DNA of 64,000 bases from Hymenobacter qilianensis. GTDB taxonomy: Bacteria; Bacteroidota; Bacteroidia; Cytophagales; Hymenobacteraceae. Where the stretch lies: positions 1-64,000 of the forward strand of contig NZ_CP060787.1 of NCBI RefSeq assembly GCF_014489555.1. Direction: 5' to 3'. Under the pieces are notes generated by a model that saw nothing but the letters and a program-made list of their open reading frames with translations, was not told where the DNA came from and did not search any database. Position numbers and translations under genes: made by a program. Positions 14,769-23,990 of the stretch are shown one piece after another (positions within the stretch are counted from its first letter, which is position 1; the number at the start of each line of letters is the position of its first letter).

Positions 14769-17700
14769 TTAAGCAGCGTATGTATCTTCCGGTTCCAAGT
14801 GGCGCACTAGCGACATCATGGCCAGCGTGTCGAGTAGGGGCTTCACCTTGTCGGCCTTGGTGCGCCGAAACCGGGCCGCTACCTGGGCGCTGCTCAGGGC
14901 CTCGCCAGCTGCTTGCTGGACGATGGCACGCACGGCGAACATCTGCTGTGCCAATTCAGTTGGCCACGGTTGTGTCTCACCTGTGACTACATCGGCTGCA
15001 GCTACTACCATAGTCGGTAAGGCCATAGTGCTCTGTAGCTGGCCGGGCGCCTGGTATTCGGGCCTCAAGTATCGCACAGTACCATCCGCTTCTTCGGCCG
15101 CCCGCTGCTGATTCAATTGTACCAAGCGCGTCAGAAGCTCAGCGTCGCTTAGTGTTGCGGGCCAGCCGTAGGCATCAGCTACGGCAGCATCAAGCTGCTG
15201 ATGCAGACTGAGCACCACGGCCGCCAAGCCCTGCTCGTGGGTCGTCTGCTCTTTAGCCGTGAGTGCCTGGCCACTCCGCAGTTTTTCCATCACGTTGTAG
15301 AGGTCGGTGAGCGCAAGGTTAGGGTATTGTGCCTGCTGGCGCTTTCGGTGGGTATCAAGGTCCTCGGCTAATTCGCGAATGTGGGCTTTTTGGGCGTCCG
15401 TTGCCGTGGGGAACGGGAAAGGCAGTAGGCAACGGGAGCTGTTATAGCGAGGGTCATTACCCATCCCCATCCTTCCCCCGGCAGCCAAAGCCCAGGTGCG
15501 GTGCATTCTGCTTGATAACACACCCAAATGGAAAGCATCGTCGAGGGCCAGTGCTACAAGCATGTGGTCAGGTGCTATGCCAGCATCCAAGAATTGAAAA
15601 ATGCGGTGCTTCGCTGTTTCGGCCGTGGCAATGTAGCGCGGTAGTCCGTGCAAGGCCAAACGTAGACCCTTGCGGGTCTCACCAAATTGCCACCAGATTT
15701 CTTTGAGCTTCTTGCGGTTGTTATGGTCGCGTTCAGGCTTGACGTGGATATATAAGTGCTGGTACACCGCCGGATATTCGCGAATTGCCTCGGCTTCAGT
15801 AAGGCCGAATAAGTCTACCAAGTACACGCCCCGGGGCCGGGCGGTAAGGTCTTTACCGTTGCGGTACGGCCGAATTCGCGTTTCCAGACCGGAGACTGTG
15901 CCCAACCCCAATGCGTGAGCCTGGGTCTCGGTGACAATGAAGCCAGCACCTGCCAGCATCATGCCGTTGCTGGAAATACCTTCATTAGATTTGAGGGCCT
16001 GTGCCGCCGCCACATCGGCTCCGGTCGTGAAATCCGCGTTGATGACCCCATCGGCTTCCGCCAGTTCCACCGTGGGAGCATCGTCATCTTTTGTTGCAGT
16101 TTCACGCATCACCGACGCGACCTTGCCCGTGTGCGTACCGGCACGTCCTACGCTCATGGCAATGCGCACGGCCGCACCGTCGGCGCTATCGACCCACGGG
16201 TGGTCGGGAATGGCAAAAGTGAGCGACAGCGGCGGCGAGGCCGCCAGGTGTCGCTGAATAAGGCGGCGGTTGAACGTTTGAGTGATGGAGTTGGTGGTAA
16301 TAAATCCAAACGCTTCCGTGTGGCCCAGGCGGGTCACATCGGCCGCCCGTTCCCACCAATACATGACTAGGTCGGCCGATTCGTCTACTTTGCCTTTGTA
16401 GGTCTTCCGCAAGGCATCTACGTAACCGTCACCCAGCGCCCGCCGCATGGCCTTGTCACCCACAAACGGTGGGTTACCCACAATAAAGTCCGCCGCGGGC
16501 CACTCAGCGGGCCACGTCATGCTGTAATCCTCGTTGTGCCCTAACACGGCATCCTGCTGCTTGATATTCTGATAGTTATCAAGTAATGGCTCCGCCAGTT
16601 GCGTGAGACCGTGGGACCGCAAGTGCCACTGCAAGTAGCCGATGCGCAATACCACGTCGGCAATGGCCGCAGCGCGGGGGTTCAATTCCATTCCGAGCAG
16701 CTGCCGGGGGCTAACGGTAGTGCCGTCGCCCAAATCTAAGCGCCCAGAGCCGCCAAGCTTCGCCAGCGTCGTCAGCACCTCGCCTTCCAGGCGCTTGAGA
16801 TGCTCCAGCGTCACGTACAGGAAGTTGCCTGACCCACACGCCGGGTCCAGAATCTTCACCGATGTGAGCCGGCGCAGGAATTTCAGCACTTCCTCGCGGG
16901 CGTCAGCCACGGCCTTGTTGCCCTTGCCTTCGTCCAAACGGGTGGCGCTGGCCGCCTGCGCGGCGGCCCACTCGCGGCGGAGCGGTTCAATGACAGTGGG
17001 CAATACCAACCTCTCGACGTAGCGCCGGGGCGTATAGTGTGCGCCCAAGCTATGGCGCTCGGACGGGTCTAGGGCCCGCTCCAGCAGGGTGCCGAAGATG
17101 GCCGGCTCCACTTCCGTCCAGTTAGCCTCAGCGGCGAGTTCCAGCAATTTTATTTGGTCCGCGTTCAGGGGCAATGCCTTCGCATCGTGGAATAGGTGGC
17201 CGTTAAAGCGCCGGAGCTTGGTCCGTAGCTCGGGGGAAAAGCCGCCTTTGTCCATCACAGTCCACAAGCCTTGCAGCGCGTCGGGCAGGTAGCCCCGCGA
17301 TTCTTCGGTTTCCGCGTACGTGGCCAGCAGCCCTTTGAATGAATCGGCGGGAATCAGCTGCACGTCCTCGGCAAACATGGTGAACAGGCAGCGCATCAGA
17401 AACTGCGCCACCACGTCGGAGGGGTGACCCGCTTTTTCCAGCTGGGTGCTCAGCCCGGCCAGGTAGCCGGCGAGTTGGCGCGTCACCTGGGCGGCGCGGC
17501 GGCCGGGGTCGAGCTGCTGCGGATCCGTAAAGAGCAGCTGCAGCTGCGCCCGGAGCGCGGGCTGGGCCAGCGCTGGCAGGTAGAAGCGGGAATGCGCGGC
17601 ATCCGGAAAGGGCACGTAGGTATCCCCCACGCCGGCAAAGTTGCTGTACACGTCCACGCAGTGCCCCACGTCCACCACGACCACGAACGGTGGGCGTGGC

Positions 17701-18119
17701 TCCGAGGCCGGCAGGGCCCGGACGTAGCGCAGCGCCTGCTGCTGGGCCGCCTTCATCATCTGCTCCCATTTGGCCGTGCCGCGCACGGCGTGGCCTTTGC
17801 GGCGCTTCTCGGCGGGCAAGCCTAGCTGCGCTTTCTCAGCGGCGGCCTGCTCGTCGGGGCTGTTCGTGCCCTGTTTGGTTTCCAACACGAAACAGCCTCG
17901 CTTATACAAGTCTATTCGGCCGGTGGTCTGCTTGCCCCCCCCGTCCTCAAACGTCACAGCCCGCTCCAACACGTACGCATCTTGGGCAGGGTTATCAGTA
18001 GTAGGATCGGGGCGCGGTACGCCGAGTAAGTCGCAGAGGTCTTGCAGAAACAGGCCGTAGTTAGCCCGCTCCGCGCCGCCTGATTTCAGCCAGCGGGTTT
18101 CAAAGTCGGTATAATGCAC
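14769..18119 (-). CDS. Type IIG restriction-methylation enzyme (nuclease and N6-adenine methylase in one chain)
   Basis: About 1116 residues from a GTG start at 18119, preceded by GGAAAGG; the reading frame is open further upstream but the family-like sequence begins at HYTDFETRWLKSGGAERANY. Residues 60-90 have a PD-(D/E)XK-like core (GRIDLYKRGCFVLETKQG). Next come a helical region, then the methylase with SAM motif KILDPACGSGNFLYVTL (about 423) and catalytic motif DFIVGNPPFVG (about 545) of N6-adenine methylases. The C-terminal 400 residues are the target-recognition part (RPYRNGKDLTARPRGVYLVD, GRMGMGNDPRYNSSRCLLPF). Such enzymes cut outside unmethylated sites; DrmMI of DISARM is related, but no drm genes are here. 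First gene of the minus-strand defence row. Confidence 0.88.
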   Translation of the reverse strand: MHYTDFETRWLKSGGAERANYGLFLQDLCDLLGVPRPDPTTDNPAQDAYVLERAVTFEDGGGKQTTGRIDLYKRGCFVLETKQGTNSPDEQAAAEKAQLGLPAEKRRKGHAVRGTAKWEQMMKAAQQQALRYVRALPASEPRPPFVVVVDVGHCVDVYSNFAGVGDTYVPFPDAAHSRFYLPALAQPALRAQLQLLFTDPQQLDPGRRAAQVTRQLAGYLAGLSTQLEKAGHPSDVVAQFLMRCLFTMFAEDVQLIPADSFKGLLATYAETEESRGYLPDALQGLWTVMDKGGFSPELRTKLRRFNGHLFHDAKALPLNADQIKLLELAAEANWTEVEPAIFGTLLERALDPSERHSLGAHYTPRRYVERLVLPTVIEPLRREWAAAQAASATRLDEGKGNKAVADAREEVLKFLRRLTSVKILDPACGSGNFLYVTLEHLKRLEGEVLTTLAKLGGSGRLDLGDGTTVSPRQLLGMELNPRAAAIADVVLRIGYLQWHLRSHGLTQLAEPLLDNYQNIKQQDAVLGHNEDYSMTWPAEWPAADFIVGNPPFVGDKAMRRALGDGYVDALRKTYKGKVDESADLVMYWWERAADVTRLGHTEAFGFITTNSITQTFNRRLIQRHLAASPPLSLTFAIPDHPWVDSADGAAVRIAMSVGRAGTHTGKVASVMRETATKDDDAPTVELAEADGVINADFTTGADVAAAQALKSNEGISSNGMMLAGAGFIVTETQAHALGLGTVSGLETRIRPYRNGKDLTARPRGVYLVDLFGLTEAEAIREYPAVYQHLYIHVKPERDHNNRKKLKEIWWQFGETRKGLRLALHGLPRYIATAETAKHRIFQFLDAGIAPDHMLVALALDDAFHLGVLSSRMHRTWALAAGGRMGMGNDPRYNSSRCLLPFPFPTATDAQKAHIRELAEDLDTHRKRQQAQYPNLALTDLYNVMEKLRSGQALTAKEQTTHEQGLAAVVLSLHQQLDAAVADAYGWPATLSDAELLTRLVQLNQQRAAEEADGTVRYLRPEYQAPGQLQSTMALPTMVVAAADVVTGETQPWPTELAQQMFAVRAIVQQAAGEALSSAQVAARFRRTKADKVKPLLDTLAMMSLVRHLEPEDTYAA

Positions 18120-18376
18120 GATGCAAAATAAGCCCTTTCCAAGTAGCGGGGCATATTTTGTCAACAGTACCGCCAAAGGTTTCTATGCGGCCGGGCTAAT
18201 GCCCAGCCTCGACGCTTTAAATCAGCGTTTCGGGCGCGGAACGGTGCAAATTGTTACGACGGTTCCGGTTCCTAACTACTAGGCTACTACGAGCGGTAAA
18301 ATGCCTCCTCCCTGGCAGGGGAAAGCCCAATGGCGCTCGCCTGCGTTCACTACCCGGCTAGAAGAGTTGATGTTGG

Positions 18377-19000
18377 TTAACTAGGAAGTATCGTAAAATC
18401 CCACTCCACTAGCAGAAAGTTATCGGGCTGCAAGCCCAACTGCAAGCCCGCTTCCAGCCAGCGCGGCTGAGTCGGCCGGATACGGTCTTTTTTATGGCGT
18501 TTCAATTCGGCAAATAAAACAGTCTCCCCCTGCCAGCCAACTACATCCCAACAGCCCGCATAGGTATTGCCGTTGGCCTGGGCAATCTGATGCAATAAGG
18601 TCAGCATCGTAGGGTCGGTAATGGGCTCGTGCTGCTGCCCGGCCAAACCGGCATCAGCCCAGCGGGTAAAATGATTGGGTGTCATTGCCCCAGCTCCGTA
18701 GGTTTCTACCCATCGGGCCTGCCAACCGGAAAGACGTAGTAACTCATAGATGCATACCTCGGCAAAAACAGGCTGGCCCCCAAAATAGATGAGGGGCTTA
18801 TTGCCGAACGTGTTGCTTAGGGGGGTTCCCTCCCAACGTCGAAGCTGCAATTCAACTTTAGGAACCGTTAAAATATGGCCGCTGATGGTTAAGGCTTCGG
18901 TCGAATTTGGCCTTAATAGGCTAGGGTAAATAAGGCTCATATAGAAATCAAGGCTGCAAGTAAAGTGTATATCTGCTAGGACTCTGCTTCTTATGATCAT
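18377..19000 (-). CDS. VRR-NUC-like PD-(D/E)XK nuclease protein
   Basis: 207 residues from ATG 19000; an internal ATG at 18940 is also possible. The C-terminal part has a nuclease-like core: NTYAGCWDVVGWQGETVLFA then ELKRHKKDRIRPTQPRWLEA then LLVEWDF. The spacing D, then E-x-K, then a Q/RW helix matches VRR-NUC or related endonucleases. The N-terminal half is not recognised. It lies 258 bases upstream of the restriction enzyme, on the same strand, so it may be a separate unit. Substrate unknown; a role in defence or repair is inferred from neighbours. Confidence 0.7.
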   Translation of the reverse strand: MIIRSRVLADIHFTCSLDFYMSLIYPSLLRPNSTEALTISGHILTVPKVELQLRRWEGTPLSNTFGNKPLIYFGGQPVFAEVCIYELLRLSGWQARWVETYGAGAMTPNHFTRWADAGLAGQQHEPITDPTMLTLLHQIAQANGNTYAGCWDVVGWQGETVLFAELKRHKKDRIRPTQPRWLEAGLQLGLQPDNFLLVEWDFTILPS

Positions 19001-19121
19001 GGAAAGCTCTAATGCATCCCAATAACTAGTAGATACACCTTAAAACGTTCTGCTTCGCACTTGCATGGGCCTTTAAGATTAACAGGGGCCTTTTGTTAGC
19101 TGCGTGGTCGGTTAGGCGAAT

Positions 19122-19146
19122 AAAAACCCCGATGCTGGCGGGGTTT
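19122..19146 (-). terminator. Rho-independent terminator after the zinc-ribbon gene
   Basis: Read on the minus strand: stem AACCCCG/CGGGGTT with a 7-base loop, followed by TTTTTATT. It begins 7 bases after the stop of the small zinc-ribbon gene, so it ends that transcript. Confidence 0.75.
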
Positions 19147-19152
19147 CTGGTG

Positions 19153-19368
19153 TTAGTGGAGGTTGGCCTTAGTCTGTGGTGGCGTCCAATCTATCCATGA
19201 CCGGGACGTTTGACAGCAGGTACACTGCATTCTTAGTTTCGTGCCGACTGTGTACACTTCTAATACTTCCTCGTGGGCGTGTAATGTTGCCTCACCACAC
19301 GTCGCGCACTCTAGCAGCTCCGTGGCAGCAAACATATCTTCTAGGAAAGCTAGCTCGTCTTTTTGCAT
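19153..19368 (-). CDS. Small zinc-ribbon-like protein
   Basis: 71 residues with two Cys pairs, LLECATCGEATLHAHEE and LRMQCTCCQTSRSWIDW, spaced as in a four-cysteine zinc ribbon. Function unknown; such proteins bind nucleic acid or another protein. It has its own terminator (19122-19146) and lies between the nuclease gene and the conjugation coupling gene. Confidence 0.65.
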   Translation of the reverse strand: MQKDELAFLEDMFAATELLECATCGEATLHAHEEVLEVYTVGTKLRMQCTCCQTSRSWIDWTPPQTKANLH

Positions 19369-19507
19369 GGGTTTTACTGTTAGATGATGGATAGCGTTCT
19401 ATGCCGCTACTGTCATTGCCTACATCTATATGGTTTCGCTACTGAGTAGGCCAGTTCCGAAAGTTTATCAGCTGCAACCTCTAGCTCGCCTAACGTCTTA
19501 TTGCTGC

Positions 19508-19753
19508 TCAGGTTAAACACGCGGTCTGCCGTATAGGAACCTTGTCAACGTTATCCAGATTAATACCGTCAATATGGGGGGATACGTTACTATACTTGGC
19601 TATTCCCTGCCAGCGAATTGCATTTAATTCCTCACCGTTTTCATTCAAGCCCTGTATCACTAGCCCTCCGGCCTGAATGGGCTGCGAGGTGAAAATGTGC
19701 GCGTAAAATACTTTATTGGTTGGCTCCGGCGAAGGTATTGGGATAGGTGGCAA
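19508..19753 (-). CDS. Hypothetical 81-residue protein overlapping the coupling-protein end
   Basis: Starts with ATG inside the last codons of the coupling-protein gene (41-base overlap) in the same direction. The sequence (KVFYAHIFTSQPIQAGGLVI, then NGEELNAIRWQGIAKYSNVS) has ordinary amino-acid composition, unlike most chance frames here, which favours a real gene. No family recognised. Its end may be affected by the window's base-deletion problem. Confidence 0.4.
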   Translation of the reverse strand: MPPIPIPSPEPTNKVFYAHIFTSQPIQAGGLVIQGLNENGEELNAIRWQGIAKYSNVSPHIDGINLDNVDKVPIRQTACLT

Positions 19754-21995
19754 TTATGTCGTTGGCCTCCTTGCGCACCCGTAGAAAGTTCTCCATCACC
19801 GTCTGACTTAGGGCGGCGGCGGGGTCTAACCCTTCGGCACTAAATGTTGCAAACGGATGCAAAGGAAAACGCTCTGCTGTTACGTCGTTCCGGGCAATAG
19901 TTCCTTTAAAGAAAGTCTGCGCGGTTTCCACGGTTTGACCAATAAACTCTCCCTGCTGCAATCCTACGGTATCCTGCACCCGAACCAAGTGGCGCTCCTG
20001 AAGGCTGGTATTCTGGTTGGTTGATCGGTTGCGGTGGCCGCTGCCGCCCTGGCTGGTGCCGGTGCTGGTGCTGGTCATTTCCCGGTCCTCTCGCCCGACC
20101 AGCTCGGAAATAAACTTAGCCGTTTCCAGCGAGTTTGTCTTGCCATAAAACTGATTGTTCAGGTTGTCTACCATCACATTCATTTTATCCTTGCCGTACA
20201 GATCCGTCATCTGCGGGAAACCCTGTGTCATGTAGATAGTAGCAACCTTATTGCTTCGCGCTGTCGCCGGCAGCGTTTCCAGACCAGGCACGTACATCGT
20301 GGCCGCTTCATCCAGGAACACGTAGGAGCGGTGCTTGTCCTGCTGATTCATAAGCTTAATCGCCACGGTGATAAGGCAGCTTACGACCGGGGAAAACGTT
20401 TCTTTTAGGGTCGGGTCGTTGCCAATGCAAAGTAGCTTCGGCGCCACCCGGTTATTTAGATCCAACGAGAAACCTTCCCCGTTTTCTTCATCCGGTGTCA
20501 GTACCCAAACCACTTCGGGGCTATTGATGCGGGTTAGGTTTACCTGCAAGGTGCCCAGTATCGCTCCCACTTGTTTGTCCGCTTTGGTTTCTACCGCTGA
20601 AATAAGGCTACGGGCCTGATCACCGCTTTCTAGGTCGGTTTCCAGCATACTCAGGACGTGGCGGTAGTCCTTATGCATAGCTGTAGCTACGACGTGGGGA
20701 ATGGTGCAATACGCTGGATAGTGCTTCTTGTAAAACCACATAATGGCCGTTAAATAAGCTACGGCGCTGGTATCAAAGAACTCCATCTTTTTAATGCTGG
20801 ATGGATTTAGATTATTGATAATGGCCCGGCTGTACTCCTCGGCAAACGCAACCACGGGCATATCGAGTGCGCGTATCGGATTCACGCGCTCACTGCGCGT
20901 AAGGTCACGGAAGTTGATGATGTGTAGCTGTACGGGTGGCTCCTCCCTTACTGGCTCCTTCGCGTATAGCTTCGCTTGCAGCTTGCCCCATGGGCTAGCC
21001 GCTAGCTTGGCCGCTTTCTCCTTCTCAGCCTGTTTGTAACGGTCAGCCACTACGATAGCTTTCTGGGCAACCTCTGCCAGCACTGGAAACTTAAAGTCAT
21101 AGATGAGGCCCGAAAAGTTACGCTTAGCAAACTGGATGATCAAGGGCTCCCCTATCGAGTAGGTCTTGCCGGCTCCTGCGCCACCCAGTACCATAACGCC
21201 CCGGTACGGGTTGGCTATGGTAATCCAGCCGCCATCACTGGTAGGAAGATAAACAGCATCTTCTTTAACTACTTTTTTACGCTCTGTCGTCAGCCCGAAG
21301 GCAGGCCGCTTGGCACCAGCCCACAGGAAACCAGCTATACCACCACTGGCCAGCACGGCGGCAGCGGCAGCTGGATAACCAAACGTAATAAAGCCCGGAG
21401 TGAACGTATGGATAGTGAGTAGCAGGTACGCTCCGAGTAGCAGCATACCCAAGCAAATCGCTGTAATGACTTGCCGCGCTTTGGGGTCTATCTTCTTATG
21501 CTTCGGTGTTCCCGGTTCCTCTGCGGGCGTTTTCTGCACGAATACGAGTACAAGGCTGGCTACTACCAATAGCCCGCGTAAGAGGATGCCGGCTGAGCCG
21601 TAGAACTTCGCGGCCCTGACTAATAGCTTACCCTTGATGCTCTGTCCGGCCTTGGTTACGGCCTGCGCGCTGGATACCCTAGTAGTAAGCGTCTGCTCCG
21701 TAGCATGGGTAGGAATACTAGGCGTTCCTGCTGCCTCAGCTTGCATCTGCGCTTTGGCAAGTTTGCGCTGGCGCTGCCTCTCCTTAATAACAGCTATCCG
21801 GGCGGCTAACTTCTCCTTGGGGGTCAGTTCAGCTACCTCGCTAGCCGGCGTGAGCTGCACGGCCCTGGCGGCGGCTACCTCATCGCTCTTAAGCAAGGTA
21901 TAATACTCTCCTCCTATAAGAAGCAGAATCAAAAGGGCAAAGAGTTGCCCGACGTTAACCGGGCCGCTGGCTGGTTTAGTGGATTGACTAATCAT
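19713..21995 (-). CDS. Type IV coupling protein (TraG/VirD4 family)
   Basis: 760 residues. Inner-membrane ATPase that recruits the relaxase-DNA complex to the conjugation channel. Seen: several hydrophobic segments in the first 240 residues (VGQLFALLILLLIGGEYYTL, GILLRGLLVVASLVLVF, VITAICLGMLLLGAYLLLTI), Walker A VMVLGGAGAGKTYSIGEP (about 270), Walker B RSYVFLDEAATMYVPGLET, and the TraG-like stretch KVATIYMTQGFPQMTDLYGK. A Ser/Thr/Gly-rich linker follows near 660. It is downstream of the relaxase gene (30 bases apart), giving the transfer cluster mobC-relaxase-coupling protein. No frameshift. Confidence 0.93.
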   Translation of the reverse strand: MISQSTKPASGPVNVGQLFALLILLLIGGEYYTLLKSDEVAAARAVQLTPASEVAELTPKEKLAARIAVIKERQRQRKLAKAQMQAEAAGTPSIPTHATEQTLTTRVSSAQAVTKAGQSIKGKLLVRAAKFYGSAGILLRGLLVVASLVLVFVQKTPAEEPGTPKHKKIDPKARQVITAICLGMLLLGAYLLLTIHTFTPGFITFGYPAAAAAVLASGGIAGFLWAGAKRPAFGLTTERKKVVKEDAVYLPTSDGGWITIANPYRGVMVLGGAGAGKTYSIGEPLIIQFAKRNFSGLIYDFKFPVLAEVAQKAIVVADRYKQAEKEKAAKLAASPWGKLQAKLYAKEPVREEPPVQLHIINFRDLTRSERVNPIRALDMPVVAFAEEYSRAIINNLNPSSIKKMEFFDTSAVAYLTAIMWFYKKHYPAYCTIPHVVATAMHKDYRHVLSMLETDLESGDQARSLISAVETKADKQVGAILGTLQVNLTRINSPEVVWVLTPDEENGEGFSLDLNNRVAPKLLCIGNDPTLKETFSPVVSCLITVAIKLMNQQDKHRSYVFLDEAATMYVPGLETLPATARSNKVATIYMTQGFPQMTDLYGKDKMNVMVDNLNNQFYGKTNSLETAKFISELVGREDREMTSTSTGTSQGGSGHRNRSTNQNTSLQERHLVRVQDTVGLQQGEFIGQTVETAQTFFKGTIARNDVTAERFPLHPFATFSAEGLDPAAALSQTVMENFLRVRKEANDIIATYPNTFAGANQ

Positions 21996-22025
21996 GTTGA
22001 GGGTAGGCTATGGTGGGGCATATCA

Positions 22026-23045
22026 CTACATTTCAATATCCAATTCATCGCGGTTACGGCCCTTCTTCTCAGCTATAGTCTCGGTCTTCTCGTCCTGCCC
22101 TTGGCCCGACCGTAGGGCCTGCTGCACGGCTCGTAAAGCAGCTGTAGTGACTTGCTGCGGCTGGGGCTGCTCTCTGCCCGTGGTCAGTAGATGGTAGGCG
22201 TTATCAATCGGTATTCCAGCCTCCGCCCGGCGTTCTACCGTGGCTATCGATCGGTAAAACGTCTTATCATACTCGCGCTTCTCGGCTAGCTGCTGTACGC
22301 GCTGCGGGTCTAGCTTCTGCTCTTTGGGCACTAGTAGATTGATGCGGTCCACTCGCTCCATAATCTTGGCGGCGCGGGCTGTATCGCGGCTGCTATCCCT
22401 CAACTTGGTTTGCACTTTTTCGCGCTCCTGGGCGGTGTAGCCAAACTGTTTTTCAAACTGTTTGCCTGCCTCTTTTTGCCACTCCGTCAGGTTAAATCTG
22501 TCCCGCCTGCCACCTGGGTTCAGAGTTATCTTTTGCTCGGTATCGCGGGCACTAACAATGATGTGAACGTGGGTCTGTAAACCGGGTCGCTTCTCCCCTA
22601 CTTTGGCGCTCCCTGCTTCCACCTCTGGGTCAGTGCCTCGGTAGCTCCTATCATGGTGGATGGTCGCCGCCCAAACAAGATTCTCACTGTCCAAAGTGCG
22701 TCCATCTTTCAGCTTGAAATTGCTAGCGTATTGCTCCATCACCTCGCGGGTGTACTCCTTCAATTTCTTCTCGCTGTTACCAATGTGGGATAGCTCATCG
22801 GTGCTGGGGCTGATAACTAACGAGTAAAATTTGGCCTCCGTAGCGCGCAGTCCCTTCACATTATTATCAATATCCTGCATCACTTCGGCGGCTGTTTGAG
22901 CGTCTTTCTCAGCACCGAAAAACGAAGCTTCCTGCCCTTCTTTCTCTGCTTCTTGCTTCAAGTAATTCAGTGTTTGCGCACTGCTGCCGGTGTTATTGTA
23001 AGCTGCTTTTCCGTGCGTGACGGGATTAATTAGCTTAACGTACAT
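22026..23045 (-). CDS. Relaxase/mobilization protein (MobB-like, DUF5712 type)
   Basis: 339 residues from ATG 23045 (MYVKLINPVTHGKAAYNNTG), chosen over an upstream in-frame start because it avoids overlapping the MobC-like gene by 29 bases and matches how the family begins. It has the histidine motif of relaxases in GLQTHVHIIVSARD (H-x-H metal site) and an upstream DSENLVWAATIHHDRSYRGT with further histidines. The catalytic Tyr is probably near the start. It would nick oriT and pilot the strand. The C-terminal third is charged and helical. Neighbours are the MobC-like gene and the coupling protein. Confidence 0.85.
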   Translation of the reverse strand: MYVKLINPVTHGKAAYNNTGSSAQTLNYLKQEAEKEGQEASFFGAEKDAQTAAEVMQDIDNNVKGLRATEAKFYSLVISPSTDELSHIGNSEKKLKEYTREVMEQYASNFKLKDGRTLDSENLVWAATIHHDRSYRGTDPEVEAGSAKVGEKRPGLQTHVHIIVSARDTEQKITLNPGGRRDRFNLTEWQKEAGKQFEKQFGYTAQEREKVQTKLRDSSRDTARAAKIMERVDRINLLVPKEQKLDPQRVQQLAEKREYDKTFYRSIATVERRAEAGIPIDNAYHLLTTGREQPQPQQVTTAALRAVQQALRSGQGQDEKTETIAEKKGRNRDELDIEM

Positions 23046-23055
23046 GGCTCTTTTG

Positions 23056-23577
23056 CTAGTAGTTTGCGGCGCTTTTCTCCCCAACTGCCCCCGCTTGCTG
23101 TGTCTGCCCCTGCTGTATTTTACTGCTCGCTACTGCCTCCCGCACCTGCGCTTCTATCATCTCCTCGTTCTGCTTCCGCAGTTTCAATAGTGCCTCGCGC
23201 TGCTGTTTTAGTTGGGCTTCGCTAAGCTGTTGCAGTCCGGTACTTAGGTTATTTACCAGTATCTCATTCATGCGTAGCACGCGCTCAAGTGTTATCCGGC
23301 TGCGTAGCATTTCATCGAGCATCGGAATTAATACACTCCGTTCCTGTACCTGCATATAGCTAAATACTCGGTCGCCTAGCTTCTTCACTTGCTGCATGAT
23401 TAGCTGACCTTCCCGACTCTCCGTCTCGGCAGGATTGAGACCGCGCTGTGCAAAGTAGCTAACGGCTGCGGCGGTATAATCAGCTTGGCTCAACTTCAAC
23501 CGCTTGGCCTCCTTACTCATTAGGTGGTGTGCCGCATTGGGAATAGCGACACTCTTAATTCCGGGGTTTGTTGGCAT
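23056..23577 (-). CDS. MobC-like relaxosome accessory protein
   Basis: 173 residues. The N-terminal part (IKSVAIPNAAHHLMSKEAKR then LKLSQADYTAAAVSYFAQRG) resembles the small DNA-binding proteins that open oriT with the relaxase. The C-terminal half is a coiled coil (LSEAQLKQQREALLKLRKQN). It stops 10 bases before the relaxase start and begins 73 bases from the candidate oriT. Named from context and general resemblance. Confidence 0.7.
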   Translation of the reverse strand: MPTNPGIKSVAIPNAAHHLMSKEAKRLKLSQADYTAAAVSYFAQRGLNPAETESREGQLIMQQVKKLGDRVFSYMQVQERSVLIPMLDEMLRSRITLERVLRMNEILVNNLSTGLQQLSEAQLKQQREALLKLRKQNEEMIEAQVREAVASSKIQQGQTQQAGAVGEKSAANY

Positions 23578-23649
23578 GGATCGTTCGTTCAGTCGTTATT
23601 AGGTTAAAACTATCCTGTTAATCAATAGATTATGATGTTTATTATACAG

Positions 23650-23713
23650 ATTTCAGCTATGCTGAAATTTAAGTAACACAATGTCAATACTTTAGTCTTG
23701 ATATTGTGTTACT
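23650..23713. other. Candidate oriT: two adjacent inverted repeats
   Basis: First repeat ATTTCAGC/GCTGAAAT (23650-23657 and 23661-23668, 3-base loop). Second repeat AGTAACACAATGTCAA (23672-23687) and its imperfect complement (23698-23713, one mismatch, 10-base spacer). They lie immediately upstream of the MobC-relaxase genes in an AT-rich intergenic region, the usual place for oriT. The nick site cannot be identified from sequence alone. Confidence 0.5.
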
Positions 23714-23990
23714 CTTCTTGCTAAGAAGTTTCTATCTGTCTTTATAGCGGTTGGGGATAGGGTTAGTCGGCTGTGGTTGTAAGGTTAGTGTCCTAGAGCT
23801 GAAACTACGAATATTAACTAATTTATAACTAATTTATAATTAAAATTAACTCCCATTGTGCCTCCCCTATCAATCTTCTTCTAACTTCAACTACCCCTCT
23901 TAAACCCTATAAATACACTCCTGTAGCATTGTTCTTACTCTATATAGATTGATCCTACCTACCTGTATGTACCGCATTATATTTATTTTA

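Noticed and set aside
14769..18119. The large methylase as part of a DISARM or BREX system
   Set aside because: No drm, brx or pgl partner genes lie in the window, and the enzyme carries its own nuclease-like motif.
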